Source of the DNA: Sipunculus nudus
Lineage: Eukaryota; Annelida; Sipuncula; Golfingiida; Sipunculidae
Length of the DNA stretch: 64,000 nucleotides
Direction: 5' to 3'
NCBI GenBank assembly: GCA_026874595.1
Contig: CM049322.1
Location: 30,443,340 to 30,507,339 of the forward strand
Below the pieces are notes generated by a model. It did not search any database and had not been told where the DNA came from. It worked only from the letters and a program-made list of their open reading frames with translations. Below, piece after piece: positions 37,556 through 49,346 of this stretch; the first letter of the stretch is position 1; each line of letters starts with the position of its first letter. A program made the position numbers and the translations under genes.

Positions 37556-39610
37556 ATGGATGGTACAGCCAGTGTTCATGATAAGGTTAGCAGTTCTCCT
37601 GATATGATTCAGCCTGGACTATCTACTACAGATTGTGACTCTTACCGAACAAGAACTATGACGGATAAGGGTCGGGCAGAAATGCAACGTATATTAAAAA
37701 ACAGCGAAATGAACTCTCAAAATTTATGTCTGATGTAAATAATTTGCATCTAGTTAAATCGGGCCTTGATAGCTTGAATGAAATGTTTCTTAGTTATTAA
37801 CAGTGTTACATAGCCCATTTTTATGTGTTAACCTCTGTAGACGAACAAGACTCTAAAAGTAGGCGTTTCGATGAAAAAGAAGCTTCAGTTTTACAATTTC
37901 AGGACTCTGTGAGAAAGTGGATAAGCCAAGCTGAACATGAAATGTCTGAACAAACAGAGGGTTCTGTGGTTGCCCATTTTTATGTGTTAACCTCTGTAGA
38001 CGAACAAGACTCTGAAAGTAGGCGTTTCGATGAAAAAGAAGCTTCAGTTTTACAATTTCAGGACTCTGTGAGAAAGTGGATAAGCCAAGCTGAACATGAA
38101 ATGTCTGAACAAACAGAGGGTTCTGTGGTTGTGTCCCATTAGTCACATAGGTCCACTACTAGTGCTAGGTCTTCAGCTGCATCTGCTCGTGCTAGAGAGA
38201 AGGCAAAGTTAGCAGCCTTAATGGTAGAGCGTGATACTCTGGCAGAACGCCATGCGCTGGAAGCGAAAACTAGACAGCTTAATTTAGATATTGAAAAAGC
38301 TAAAACTCAAGCTAGAGAAAATGTTTTTGCTGAGGCAGAACTGATGGAAACACATCAAACCACCCTGCCACCCTAAAGTAATACTCTGAAAAAATCTTCA
38401 GAGCCCTCAGCAGCGCAAGCAAATACTGTTAATACTGTGACTTCTAGGAATATACATGTGCGTCATCTGTATCCCCCCCCTGTAAATCCAGCATCTCATA
38501 TTGAAGGCATTGATACTAGTTCACCAAATGGACATAGAACAACAGCACTTGATCCTGCTGCTGAAATACTCACTCCCAAACCGCTGCTAAGTGATTCAGT
38601 TAGGCAGAAAGCTATCAGCTCAAGCCAATACCAGGATCAACAGATGGTAGGCATTTGTCAACAGCTTGCCACTGCTTCTACATTACCCCAAATGGAAGTT
38701 CCAAAGTTCAAGGGTTACGTCATGGAGTACAACGCATTCATCATGGCCTTTGATACCAGAATAGCTTGGCGGGCGTCCAAAGATGCCGACAGATTGTACT
38801 ATCTGGATCAGCACCTTCAAGAAGATCCTAAATCCCTAATAGGTGGTTGCTTGTATATGGAACCAAGTATAGGTTACCTCACAGCCAGGTCGTTACTCCA
38901 TAAAGAATATAGTGACCCTTACAAAATCCGCATGTCAATAAATTGTTGAAATGGCCTCAAATAAAGTATGATAATTGTCTCTCACTGAGGCATTTGGCAC
39001 ATTTCTTGGTTAAATGCTTAAATGCGTCAAAGACAATTCCTCACATGGAAGTGCTTAATCATGCTCCTAACATGCAGGCTATTGTGTGTAAACTTCCAAC
39101 AAACTTGCAGAACAAGTGGTGTGACAAAGCAACAAATGTCAAACGTGAAAGTGCAAGAGTTTCTCATTCACAGACTGGTGTCTTGTTTTGTTCAACAAGC
39201 AGCTGAAGCTGCTAGTGATCCTGTCTATAGCAGAGAAACATTGAGAAAGAGTGATGCACAATTTAAGTCCACAGGCAGGACATCCTCCAGTTATAAACAA
39301 AGTTTTGCAACGTCTGTGAACACCAGTGGTAGTATGAAACAAGATCAAACTATGGTAAGGCATAAAGATGTAATGAAACATAAAGTGCCCTGTATCTTAT
39401 GCCAGAAAGAACATGATCTTGATGAGTGTGATGAATTCTTGAAAAAGGATCTCACAGAGAGACAAAATTTTTTGAAAGACAAGCGTGCTTGTTTTGGGTG
39501 CTATGGGCTAAATAATATATCCAAAGGATGTACACGTAAACACATGTAAACAGTGTGGAAAGAGACATCCAACAGCAATACATGATGAAGCGTTCATTGC
39601 TACAAGAACT
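37556..39610 (+). pseudogene. BEL/Pao gag relic
   Basis: It starts at ATG 37556 (M-D-G-T-A-S) and is broken by frameshifts near 37735, 38140, 38376, 38945 and 39200. Pieces: an N-terminal region; a 53-residue block present twice in tandem (37814-37972 and 37973-38131); an Ala/Glu/Lys-rich predicted coiled coil (38164-38360); a capsid-like region with L-P-Q-M-E-V-P-K-F-K-G and L-Y-Y-L-D-Q-H-L (38690-38900), the typical BEL gag core; and zinc-knuckle-like clusters C-I-L-C-Q-K-E-H (39390) and C-F-G-C-Y-G (39490) with C-K-Q-C-G-K-R-H (39548). It would package the element RNA if intact. Confidence 0.8.
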
Positions 39611-39639
39611 GTAGCAAACACAGTTCCAGCCATTGAAGA

Positions 39640-39935
39640 TTATAATAACATTGCAAGTTCTAACATGTTACGGAGCACTTGTAATGCCACAGATGCTGAC
39701 TCCAGAATACTACATCCTTCCTGTTAAGATATGGCAAAAAGGCAGTAAACAGGTTGTATCAACTTATGCCCTTTATGATAAGGGAAGCAGTGAGTGTTTC
39801 ATTACAGACGAACTAAAGTCGAAACTAGGTGCCAGTGGTAATGAAGTCAAACTACAATTACAGACAATGCACAGGCATTCTTGCGTTAAGACGAGCGCAA
39901 TCAATGATCTAATTGTCTCTGATTGGTGAGGTGGG
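39640..39935 (+). pseudogene. BEL/Pao aspartic protease relic
   Basis: The stretch V-S-T-Y-A-L-Y-D-K-G-S-S-E-C-F-I aligns with the Pao-type peptidase active site, normally D-[ST]-G-S. Here lysine replaces the residue after the catalytic Asp, so it is probably inactive. It ends in a stop at 39927. Confidence 0.7.
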
Positions 39936-41100
39936 AACCCAAAACAACTACCAAAGACCTATCAGAGAACAGAGATACCTGTTGACCATCAAAACATTCC
40001 GTGCCCCGAAGTCCTTGGTAAGTGGCCACACCTGAAAGACGTTAAAAAGATCCCAACATATATACCAAATATGGCCATAGGCTTTCTTGTGGGTAGTAAT
40101 TGTCCAGCTGCCCTAGAACCAATACAGGTAATACCTACTCAAGGTGATGGGCCATTTGCTGCAAAGTTACGTCATGGTAGGACTGTGAACAGCCCAATAT
40201 GTATACAATCTAATGCAGAGACTGTCACTTGTAGTCGAATCCTTGTGAGAGAAGTGGAGCATACAAAGGAGCTCATTTCTCCTACTACAGTTTTGAGATT
40301 ACTTGAACTTGATTTCAATGAGAAACCAACAAAACAGCCAGGTGAACGAGGCCTCTCACAAGATGACATTCATTTCTTGGCTAAAGCTGATCAAGGTATT
40401 CATATGTCAGATGGCCACTATGAAGTACCCCTACCATTTCGCAACGTGAATGTCATCATGCCTGACAATAAGGAGCAAACTATCAAACGTGCACAATGGC
40501 AGAAAAGGAAAATGCTCCGAAATGACAAGTACCGAGAAGACTATGTGGCCTTTATCAACAACCTACTAAAGCAAGGTTATGCTCGAAAAGTCCCAAATGA
40601 TTGTGTGGAAACAGATACAGGGAAGGTTTGGTACCTCCCACATCATGGGGTATACCACCCTAAAAAACCTAACAAGATACGTGTGGTCTTTGACTGCAAC
40701 TTTTGATGGAACATCCCTAAACGATCGGCTACTGCAAGGTCCTGATCTGACCAATTCTCTCATTGGAGTCTTAACCTGATTCAGAGAGGAACAGATAGTA
40801 TTCATTGGAGACGTGGAAGCAATGTTCCACCAAGTACACATTCCTCATAGCCAGTGCAATTTCTTACGCTTTCTGTGGTGGCCAGATGGCGACCTAGGTG
40901 AGGATCTCCATGAATATCGAATGACTGTTCACCTGTTTGGGACCGTATCCTCCCCCAGCATATGCAATTATGCACTGAGAAAAATCACTGAGGACTTCAG
41001 TCTGAAACCATCAGTTGCTCACACAATCAAACGAAATTTCTATGTGGATGACTGTCTCAAGTCTGTAGCTACTGAACAAGAGGCTATTAAGTAAATACAG
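39936..41100 (+). pseudogene. BEL/Pao reverse transcriptase relic
   Basis: The upstream linker and fingers are open at 40071-40706 (H-Y-E-V-P-L-P-F-R, then [10 protein letters not shown], then R-V-V-F-D-C), a typical Pao signature. A frameshift follows near 40703. The palm is at 40813-41094, with G-D-V-E-A-M-F-H-Q-V (motif A aspartate) and F-Y-V-D-D (catalytic YVDD). Stops at about 40780 and 41092 confirm decay. Confidence 0.9.
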
Positions 41101-41960
41101 GACTTGCGTTCTGTGTGCAAAGCAGGCGGGTTTAACCTAACCAAATTTGTTAGCAACAGTTGAAGCGTTCTTGAATCTATTCCTCCAGCAGACAGGGCTA
41201 AGGAGTTACAAGCTATCAACCTTGACCGTGACGAATTGCCAGTCGAACGCACTCTAGGCATTCAGTGGTGCATATATACAGATCAGTTCAGTTTCTCGTT
41301 TATCCTCAATTCTAAATCAGCAACAAGAAGGGGGATTTTGTCCATTGTGTCTTCTGTCTTTGATCCGCTGGGCTTTATTGCACCTTTCATCTTACCAGCA
41401 AAGAAACTCATTCAAGAACTATGCAAAGAACAAAACTTAGGTTGGGATGACGAGATATCAGAGCAATACCAAGTACACTGGCAAAGATGGTTAGGAGAAC
41501 TAACATCACTGGGGAAAATTTCTATTAGTAGATGTTTAATACCAAACGGTTTTGAGCCTATTGCCTCTAGCCAGTACAATTGACTATGCCTCTGTAGCTT
41601 ATCTACGGCTTTGCAACACTGAAGGCAAAATCCACTGCTCCTTTCTATTAGGGAAAGCCAGGCTAGCTCCTGTTCAACCAGTTACGATACCATGCTTAGA
41701 GCTTACAGCTGCTGTAGTGTCAGTACATATAGGTCAGATGATGCTAAATGAACTGGAAAACAAACCAGACAAGGTAGTGTACCATACTGACTCTACTACA
41801 GTAATGCACTATATTAGTAGTAACAAGAAACGATTCCCTGTTTTGGTTTCAAACAGAGTACGTGTGATCAGAGTTTTTTCTGAGCCAAGCCAATGGAGAT
41901 TCGTAGCAGCTGAGAACAATCCTGCTGACGACTGATCTCGAGGTGTCAATGGCTACCAGA
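41101..41960 (+). pseudogene. BEL/Pao RNase H region relic
   Basis: The connection region (S-I-V-S-S-V-F-D-P-L-G-F-I-A-P at about 41340) is a strong Pao-family mark. RNase H follows in another frame (41580-41935) with P-C-L-E-L-T-A-A and Y-H-T-D-S-T-T-V, containing the expected acidic residues, and ends N-N-P-A-D-D plus a stop. A frameshift lies near 41570. Confidence 0.85.
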
Positions 41961-43666
41961 TGTTAGAACGGAAAAGCTGGATCCAGGGACCAGAATTTCC
42001 GAGGTTGGCCGAGGAGAAATGGCCAAACAGCCTGAGCCACCGCATTTTATGTGCCCTGATGATAATGGAGATGAACATACAGTCAACACAGCGGTAACAT
42101 CAGTAAATGAAAAAATCAAGCCATTGGACAGGTTAATTCAACACTTTTCTAACTGGTATCATCTCAAGAAAGCAGTAGCCTATTACCTGAGACTTCGGCA
42201 AATATTACATAATAAGCAACGCTGCTTACCTAGGCCAGGTGACACCAAAGGTCAACCACTAACAGTGGATGAATTAAAAGAAGCAGAACTGTCAATCTTG
42301 AAACATGCACAGGCTCAACAGTTCAGCTCTGAAATCATGTCGCTGGAAAGCTATACCAACAGAGTCCCCCTAGCCAATTGGGGCCGAGCAGTACAGTCTG
42401 GTGTTTCGAAGAAAAGCCCTATCTACCGTTTAGATCCTTTTCTCGATGATGGTGTGATCAGAGTTGGTGGATGCCTTACTAGATCAATTCTTCCAGATGA
42501 AATGAAAAATCCTGTGATACTGCCACAAAAGAGTTACATAACAACTCTCATCATCAGATATGTGCACCAACAGATGGGACATGCTGGTCGCAATCACGTA
42601 CTTGCCAAGTTGCGAGAACAGTACTGGGTAATCCGAGGTAATGTGGCAGTTCGCAATGTCATAAATCATTGTTTAACATGTCGCCGTCACCAAAAACCTG
42701 TCAGTGAACAGAAAATGGCAGAAATGCCTGTCGCTCAAATCAGTCCAGGACCACCATTTACCTTCACTGGAGTCGACTATTTTGGACCTTTCATAATCAA
42801 AGAAGGTAGAAAGGAACAAAAGCGATATGGGGTGTCATTCACATGCCTAGTTAGCTGAGCAATCCATCTTGAGTCGTCAAATAAATTGAATACTGATTCT
42901 TTCTTCCATGCTCTAAGACGCTTTCTGGCAAGACGGGGCCCCATCTAAGAAATTCAATGTGACAATGGCACAAATTTTGTTTCAGCCGAACAAGAATTGT
43001 GCAAAGCTGTCAACGAAATCGATCAAGATTCTGTCAGAGAGACATTGCTAAAACACAACATCAAGTGGATCTTCAATCCAACAGCAGCTAGCCACATGGG
43101 TGGCGTGTGGGAGAGACAGATCAAAACTGTTCGGAAGGTACTATCACATTTGTTTCATTAATATGGCTATTACATAAACAATGAGTCATTCAGGACATTG
43201 CTATGTGAAGTGGAAACAATAGTGAACTCAAGCCCCCTCACTACTGTATCTGATAATCCAGATGACTTCGAACCACTTACTCAGAGTCATCTTCTGACCC
43301 ATAAAACTTGTTGTTCCTCCGCCTGGACAGTTTTAGCAGGCTGATGTTTATGCCCGGAAATGCTGGAGAACAATACAACACCTGGTAAACGTATTTTGGC
43401 ACAGATGGCAAAGAGAGTATTTGCTAACTCTGCAACAAAGACAAAAATGGAATCATCCAAAGAGGAATCTTCAGATAGGAGATGTTGTCCTACTCAGGGA
43501 TGACAACCTTCCCAGGTGTGATTGGTCTTTAGGTCGGGTTATGGTAACAGAACCAGACAGTAAGGACTTAGTTCATAGTCTGCTAGTGAAAACCCAGAAC
43601 TCAGAACTACGCAGACCTATTTCTAAACTTGTGCTTTTGCTGCCCACTGAAAGGGGTATTAGTTAA
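41961..43666 (+). pseudogene. BEL/Pao integrase and C-terminal domain relic
   Basis: The longest open piece (42019-42858) has the zinc-binding H-x-H/C-x2-C region (V-H-Q-Q-M-G-H-A-G then C-L-T-C-R-R-H) and the first catalytic Asp in G-V-D-Y-F-G-P-F. After a stop at 42856 the core continues with C-D-N-G-T-N-F and the glutamate motif W-E-R-Q-I-K-T-V (about 43110). The last part (43421-43666) resembles the DUF5641-type tail of BEL integrases (Q-I-G-D-V-V-L-L-R-D-D; W-S-L-G-R-V). In-frame stops at about 42946 and 43159 confirm inactivity. Confidence 0.9.
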
Positions 43667-43788
43667 GATGGTTAGCCTTTATTCTACTACTCATTGTTTA
43701 AATATGTCTGATTTGTTTACAGTTGTTGTGCATTTATTAGTATTGTATGCAGGTTATCTATATGAACCTATGCATAAGAGGCTGAGAG
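43667..43788 (+). other. BEL/Pao 3' non-coding region with possible polypurine tract
   Basis: AGAGGCTGAGAG immediately precedes the 3' LTR (43777-43788) and is the best polypurine-tract candidate, although pyrimidines interrupt it. Confidence 0.45.
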
Positions 43789-44732
43789 TGTAAATGCACA
43801 TAATTACTTTGTAACAAGAACATACATATTTATTGTTTAAAATAAGAAAATTAGAAACAAAAAAAATGTATGTCATTGCTGGGGTTTGAACCAGGGACCT
43901 TCGGGTTTCAGGTGTGGCTTGCCCCCCGTTGAGCTAACTATGTTTGCATGTTAGGTCATGGTTCATATCACACAGAGTAATGACCAGAGGTCACTGTTTA
44001 CAGACACTATAATCATGTGACAGATCATTTCCTGTTTGTAAGACCAAAGCAGCATAGCAGTATGACCATAGCTCCTTGTAACCTTGTGTACCCTTAGGTA
44101 GAGCCCATACAGATGTAGGTCACGTGGACATTATTGTAGCCTATTAATGAACTGTAATAATCAACAGTTCAGGTTTGTAGCATATATTACCACAGTATAG
44201 CAATATCTTTTTCACAGAATGTATGTTAACAGTCTTGATATATGCAGGTTTCATTACATTCACTGTGTATCGGTTAACTGTCTGAGTAAAGCAACAGTAT
44301 TCGACTATATACAGTTATTTATAACAGTTATTGTTGAATGGATTATCTTTGCACTTATTTAAGGACGTAATGGTTTATGTATGCACTAGTACTTTGTAGA
44401 GTATTATATTTCATCTGTATTTCCTCCCACTTAGATATTTCTTACTTTCTCTTTTGTCCACTAGTTTCCAAACATGTTCCGTGTTCCGTGTTTCATTTCA
44501 ACGTCTAACGTTCCAAGTGGTAATTGTTAACATCGAGATACCATTGTATGCCAGCCATTATAAAGAACATGTGTGCAATTGAACAACGATTCAATGTCTA
44601 TTCAACGTGTTAGTGCATATTACAAAAGAAAGATGGAACTTAAGGAATATAGTCTTGGTCTCTGTGTTATTGTGTGGCAAAAGGATCATACCAGTGTGTG
44701 TGTTGAAACGTCCTAACGCAACTGCACCAACA
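43789..44732 (+). repeat. BEL/Pao 3' LTR
   Basis: 944 bp, TGTAAATG...CCAACA. It is uninterrupted at the site (44462-44463, TA) where the 5' LTR carries the DNA transposon. Confidence 0.92.
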
Positions 44733-45004
44733 CCAGATATAGCATATATTGATACTGACAAATACCTACTGGAGTATTTCATGCAGAAAGGGTTAGGGTA
44801 ACCAGTATCCCGGGTATACCATATATTTATAGTGACAAACACTGGAGTAAACACTAACTGGAGTATTTAATGCTCAGAGGAGTAAGGGCACCTGTATCCC
44901 GGATATTCCATATATTAATAGTGACAAACACTTCCTATAGTATTTCATGCCCAAAGGGATCCGGTAACCCGTATTTCGGATATACGTATATTAAATGTGA
45001 CAAA
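44733..45004 (+). repeat. 78-bp satellite, continued
   Basis: About three and a half units of the satellite seen at 28941-31234 (TAGTGACAAACAC, GGATATTCCATATATTAATA). Confidence 0.85.
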
Positions 45005-46400
45005 CACTTTTTAGCAAACCTGTGAGCTTATGCGATGGTGTGGCGTCGTCCTTTGTCTGTACGTAAACCCATACTATCTTGAAAACGGCACGAATTAGCA
45101 TCACAAAATTTTATGCATAAAATTAGTCATTTAAAAAACTCTATTGGATTTTGCTTATTTTTTGGCTAACTGCATTTTCTTAGATTTTATAGGGAAAAAG
45201 CTTAAAAAAACTTTAAAAATCTTCTCCTCTGAATCTGTTCAGCAAAATTGTCCAATATTTTACAGAAATGATTCCTGGAACAATCTCTTTCAAGTTTTTT
45301 TGAATGGTTTAAGTTCGGTGATTTTTGGCCGAGTTACAGGAAGTTGAACTTAGTCATCTGTCCAAAAATGCATACTAAAATTACAATCTCAGAAATGGCT
45401 TGAGCTATCATCACCAAATTTTATGCCAATGTTGTTCACATGAGTCATATCTGAAATTGAGGTATTGGTGGCGCCACCTGCATCGGCCTTTTTTGTACAG
45501 GGGTCATCACTGCCCGTATCATACTGACAGCTACAAATAACTTTTTCTCTAAAACGAAATGGCCAAATTGTTTAATATCGCACAGAAATGATCTTAGGGT
45601 AGTGCTTGCTGAAGTTTGTTCAAATGGTCTCAGTTCAGTGACTTTTTAGCTAAGTTATGGGAAGCTGAATTTAGTCATATGCCATAACAGCCCATTTTAG
45701 CTAAGTGGCTACAAAAATCTTCTCAAAAACCACTGGGCCAAATTCTTAAATCTCACACATAAATTATCCTTAGATGTTGATAATTCAAGTTTGTTAAAAT
45801 GGTCTCAGTTCAGTGACTTTTGGCTGAGTTATGGGAAGCTGAATTTAGTCATATGCCATAACAGCCCATGTATGCTAAGTGGCTGCAAAAATCTTCTTCT
45901 CAAAAACCAATGGGCCAAATTCTGAAATCTCACACAATAATTATCCTTAGATGTTGATAATTCAAGTTTTTGTTCAAATGGTCTCAGTTCAGTGATTTTT
46001 GGCTGAGTTATTGGAAGCTGAATTTAGTCTTATGCCATAACAGCCGATGTTAGCTAAGTGGCTACAATAATCTTCTTCTCAAAAACCAATGGGCCAAATT
46101 CTTTAATCTCACACAATAATTATCCTTAGAAGTTGATAATTCAAGTTTGTTCAAATGGTTTTGGTTCAATGATTTTTGGCTGAGTTATGGGAAGCTGCAC
46201 TTTGCCATTTTGCTGTATTTTCCCATATTAGTTATAAACCTACAAAATGTTTTTCTACTGATGATACTGAGGCCAGTTTGTTTAATATTTTGCAAGAATA
46301 ATTCCCTGAATCATTCTAATAATAATTGTCTTTTATGGTTCCAAAAATGAATTCTTGGCTGAATTATAAAGATTGAATTGAGTCATTTTACCATATATGT
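45005..46400 (+). repeat. Tandem repeats of about 175-180 bp
   Basis: About six diverged units share TCAAGTTTGTTCAAATGGTC, CAGTTCAGTGATTTTTGGCT, GAGTTATGGGAAGCTGAATT and AACCAATGGGCCAAATTCT. The start (AGCAAACCTGTGAGCTTATG, then TGGCGTCGTCCTTTGTC) looks like the 5' end of another interspersed family. One GGTGGCGCCACC lies at 45477-45488. No 3' terminus was identified. Confidence 0.7.
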
Positions 46401-47160
46401 TAGCTGTGTGAAGCAGATACATCTAGCCTAGCACCAGTTTATCAGCATCCATTACATCATGCCTCTAGACATTTAGATTTCAGTATATCTATGGAAAATA
46501 TTGACAAGAATGTTTTTTAAAAGCTTTTAAAAAATGTAGATTTATGATTTTAGATATTCCTCATGCCAGGCAATGTTTACAATCACAGGTATACAGCTCT
46601 CTGTGGGTATATAAAGACGGCTGTACCTGGATTATAAATAATTGGTATCCATACTGTAGATTCTTTATCTAAAGCCGCATGTCTGTTATAAGCCGCACCC
46701 AGACTTTCCCGTTCTCTGTTGGTGATGCACCTAGAAAAGCAAATTCTGGAAAAAAACCCCAATAAAGCTGCACCTAGACTTCCCGGCCCATGGCCAGATT
46801 CCAACTTGAGCCATTAAAGTAATTCCTGCAGGTTTGCTGGTCGTTGAAATTATGAACCCAAACAATGATAAATCAAATGAAGTAGTTAATGTATTTAATC
46901 AAAATTAAATCTAATACCCTTAGATTATGACTCCGACATGGCATTTCCGGACACAAACAAGGATGCCGACGTATTTTCCAACTTGATAATCCGACCGGTA
47001 TATTATACTTTGATGTTAGTTGTCAGGTTTCGTGCACACTCCACCCTGGTCAATTTAGCGTGAAATTCTGCGATGCGTATTGTTCTAACCATATACTAGA
47101 GCCAATCATTCCGTCAATTTGGCTCACTAATTTAGTCAGTTTGGATCCGTATATGGCCGA
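46401..47160. other. Mixed unassigned sequence with a possible DNA-transposon end relic
   Basis: 46660-46800 contains AAGCCGCACCCAGACTTTCC and, farther on, AAGCTGCACCTAGACTTCCC. These resemble the right-end sequence of the TA-flanked transposon (reverse complement ACCGCACCCAGACTTCGCC at about 36907-36925). The rest is unrecognised. Confidence 0.35.
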
Positions 47161-47540
47161 CATGAACTTCTCTGTGCGTTGAACACGTGGAGGTGGAGAA
47201 CGAGGTCAGGGACCTTATCCAGGCACTCAACAGCGCTGACCACATGACGCTGTCAATGGTCAAAGTAGACGGAGGCGACAGTGACAGCGAGTCTGATGGA
47301 GACGTTGATCCTCCTAAGCCAGTACCTCCCAGGGACACGATTGGGGGAATTAAAAAGGGCTATGGTATATGGAGGAGCAAATCTTGGCTGAAGGGGGCAT
47401 TGGTGCCGATGGCGGACTGCTTAGAAAATTCTGTGAAAATCAAAATAAAAGAACCAGATATCAGACAGATATGCTTGCATTCTTTAGACGTACATGAACT
47501 CAGTAGTTCAACCGCTGCTTCATTTATTATATACATTTAG
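47161..47540 (+). CDS. Short unrecognised open frame (117 codons from 47187), probably a relic
   Basis: An unusually GC-rich stretch for this window encodes a hydrophilic, acidic segment (D-S-D-S-E-S-D-G-D-V-D) followed by P-P-K-P-V-P-P-R. The frame is open upstream of the ATG as well, back into a V-E-H-V-E-V-E-N-E-V-R run. Acidic tails like this occur at the C-terminus of pogo/Tigger-like transposases, but I see no diagnostic motif. It may be a transposase tail or an exon fragment. I do not claim a function. Confidence 0.25.
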
Positions 47541-47733
47541 TGAATGCTTTTTTAGAAATATAATCTCATTATGGAAGAATCTGCATAGGTCGTAAATCTT
47601 GATGAGCGCTGTATATATAGACATTTATATAAGAAATAAAATAGTAATATATATATATAATATATATGCATTTAATTATCTGTATATGAAGTCATATATT
47701 TATATTTCATCTGATATATATCATTTATATCTA
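47541..47733. other. AT-rich spacer with TA tracts
   Basis: Low-complexity (TA)n-rich sequence around 47640-47730. Confidence 0.6.
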
Positions 47734-47981
47734 TTTTTAGCTCAGCTGACTATAAGTCATCTGAGCTATAGTCGTGGTCCTTTGTCCCTTGTCCGTCCAT
47801 CTGTCTGTCTGTCCGTCTGTCTGTCCGGATGTCCGTCCGTAAGACTGGCACGTTTTGACACCATTAGACCTACGAATATGAAATTTGCCATACAGTTATA
47901 TGTCCCCAAAATCTCCTACAATGCCGAAAATTGGGTCAATAAGACTTCATTCCTTCGAGATATTAAGGAAAAACCTCATTT
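47734..47981 (+). mobile_element. B-type element, 5' end fragment
   Basis: It has the 5' hairpin AGCTCAGCTGACTATAAG, a CCGT/CTGT-rich stretch and the start of the first body unit, then stops at a second, E-like 5' end. Confidence 0.7.
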
Positions 47982-49080
47982 TTAGCTCAGCTGACTTTCA
48001 GTCATGCTGGGCTATAGCGATGAGTCTTTGTCCGTCTTCCTTCCGTCTGTCCGTCCAGCTGGCCGTCCGTTAGCAGGGCACAAATCGTAACCTAGGGGCT
48101 AGGGCCATGAACCCTATGCAGTCTTAGAGGTTCTAAAAAGATCTCCTTGCAAACCTGAAATTAGGTCACTGCGACCTATATTCTCGAAGTTATGGGGTGT
48201 GTTTGCACCCCTCAGAAATAACTCTTTGAGACAAAATTTTCATCCCAAAATGATGAAAGCTCACCTACCAACAGGGGAAGAACCATAATTTTTTTGAGGT
48301 CAAAAGGTCAAAGGTCAAGGTCACAGGAGCCTCTTCTTTGAAAAGCCTGTGGATGCATTTTAAGCCAACCCTTTCATCCCAATTCTTTGATCTTTCACAT
48401 ATAGCACACCTACTAAGTTGGAGAAGAATCCTATAGATTTTGAGGTCACAAGGTCAAAGGTCAGGGTCACAGGATCCACTTCTTTGAAAAGGTTGTGGAC
48501 ACATTTCAAGCTAGACTTTTCATTCCAAACCTCTCAGCACTGATATCGCTTCTCTGCCAACAGGGGAAAAGACCTGTTGATTTTAAGGTCAAAGGTCAAG
48601 TTCACAGCACCCACTTCTTGCGTGGAGTCATTTTCAGGCACACTTTTCAATCTGTACCTTCCATCTGTCATATATGGCTTACCTACCAATAAGGGAAGAA
48701 GCATATTGATGTTGAGGTCAAAAAGTCAAAGGTCAAGGTCACAATATTTAATTGTTCTAAATGCTTGTGAGCATATTTCAAGTGTAACTGTTCAACCCAA
48801 ACCTTCAGTCTTTCACATATGCCACATCTATGCATCACTCAGTTTGACTCAAACTTCATATTTATGGGTCTTTTTGCTTGAATAAATAACTTATTGATTT
48901 TGGGGTCAGCTGGTCAGCAGGTTAAAGGTTGCAGGTCAAAGTCATTCACCCATTGGTTGCCAAGTAATTACACCAGATTTAAGTGGTTAGTAGTTACCTA
49001 TCATTTAGAAAGAATCCAGTTGATATATAGGCAAAAGGCCAAGGTCATAGGTCAGGGATGTTCACAATTACTTATTTTAT
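47979..49080 (+). mobile_element. E-like 5' end joined to an AGGTCA-repeat body
   Basis: TTTAGCTCAGCTGACTTTCA and a CCGT-rich stretch are followed by GGGCACAAATCGTAACC (E-type) and then, from about 48280, by units of about 135 bp with GAGGTCAAAGGTCAAGGTCA-like clusters (perfect DR1 plus half site at 48305-48323). The body style is that of Y elements, so this copy links the E and Y groups. No clear 3' end found. Confidence 0.55.
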
Positions 49081-49346
49081 AGACCATCTCCATTTTTCTT
49101 GTATATATAACCATCCCACTCCAGCTGGTACATCTCCCTGTGTGGCTGTAATTGTGAGTGACACTGGTGACAAATGACTCCCTTTTGTATCAGCCTTTTA
49201 AGTGATAAGGCTCAGAGATAAGTACCTCGTTACTTCATAACAAAAACACTGTTGTCAGAATGCTTCAGCCAGGCATTAAGACTATGAGAGTATAGTATTA
49301 AGGTTTAGCTACTGATTTATAAGATGATAGGGGCATTTTGCAGTTT
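49081..49346. other. Unassigned sequence
   Basis: No feature recognised between two repeat elements. Confidence 0.3.

Larger units (their letters stand above)
31235..44732 (+). mobile_element. BEL/Pao LTR retrotransposon, degenerate, with nested insertions
   Basis: Long terminal repeats start TGTAAATGCACATAATTACT (31235 and 43789) and end CAACTGCACCAACA (37229 and 44732), giving canonical TG...CA ends. The internal region 37230-43788 codes, through many stops and frameshifts, for Gag, protease, reverse transcriptase/RNase H and integrase in BEL/Pao order. It is inserted in the 78-bp satellite: the left flank GTATCCAAGA and right flank CCAGATATAG look like a 5-bp target repeat blurred by a mutation. 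The LTRs are about 96-97% identical by eye, so insertion is not recent. Inactive. Confidence 0.9.

Noticed and set aside
45144-46350. Small plus-strand frames rich in Phe, Leu and Asn
   Set aside because: AT-rich tandem repeat units; the translations change frame between units.
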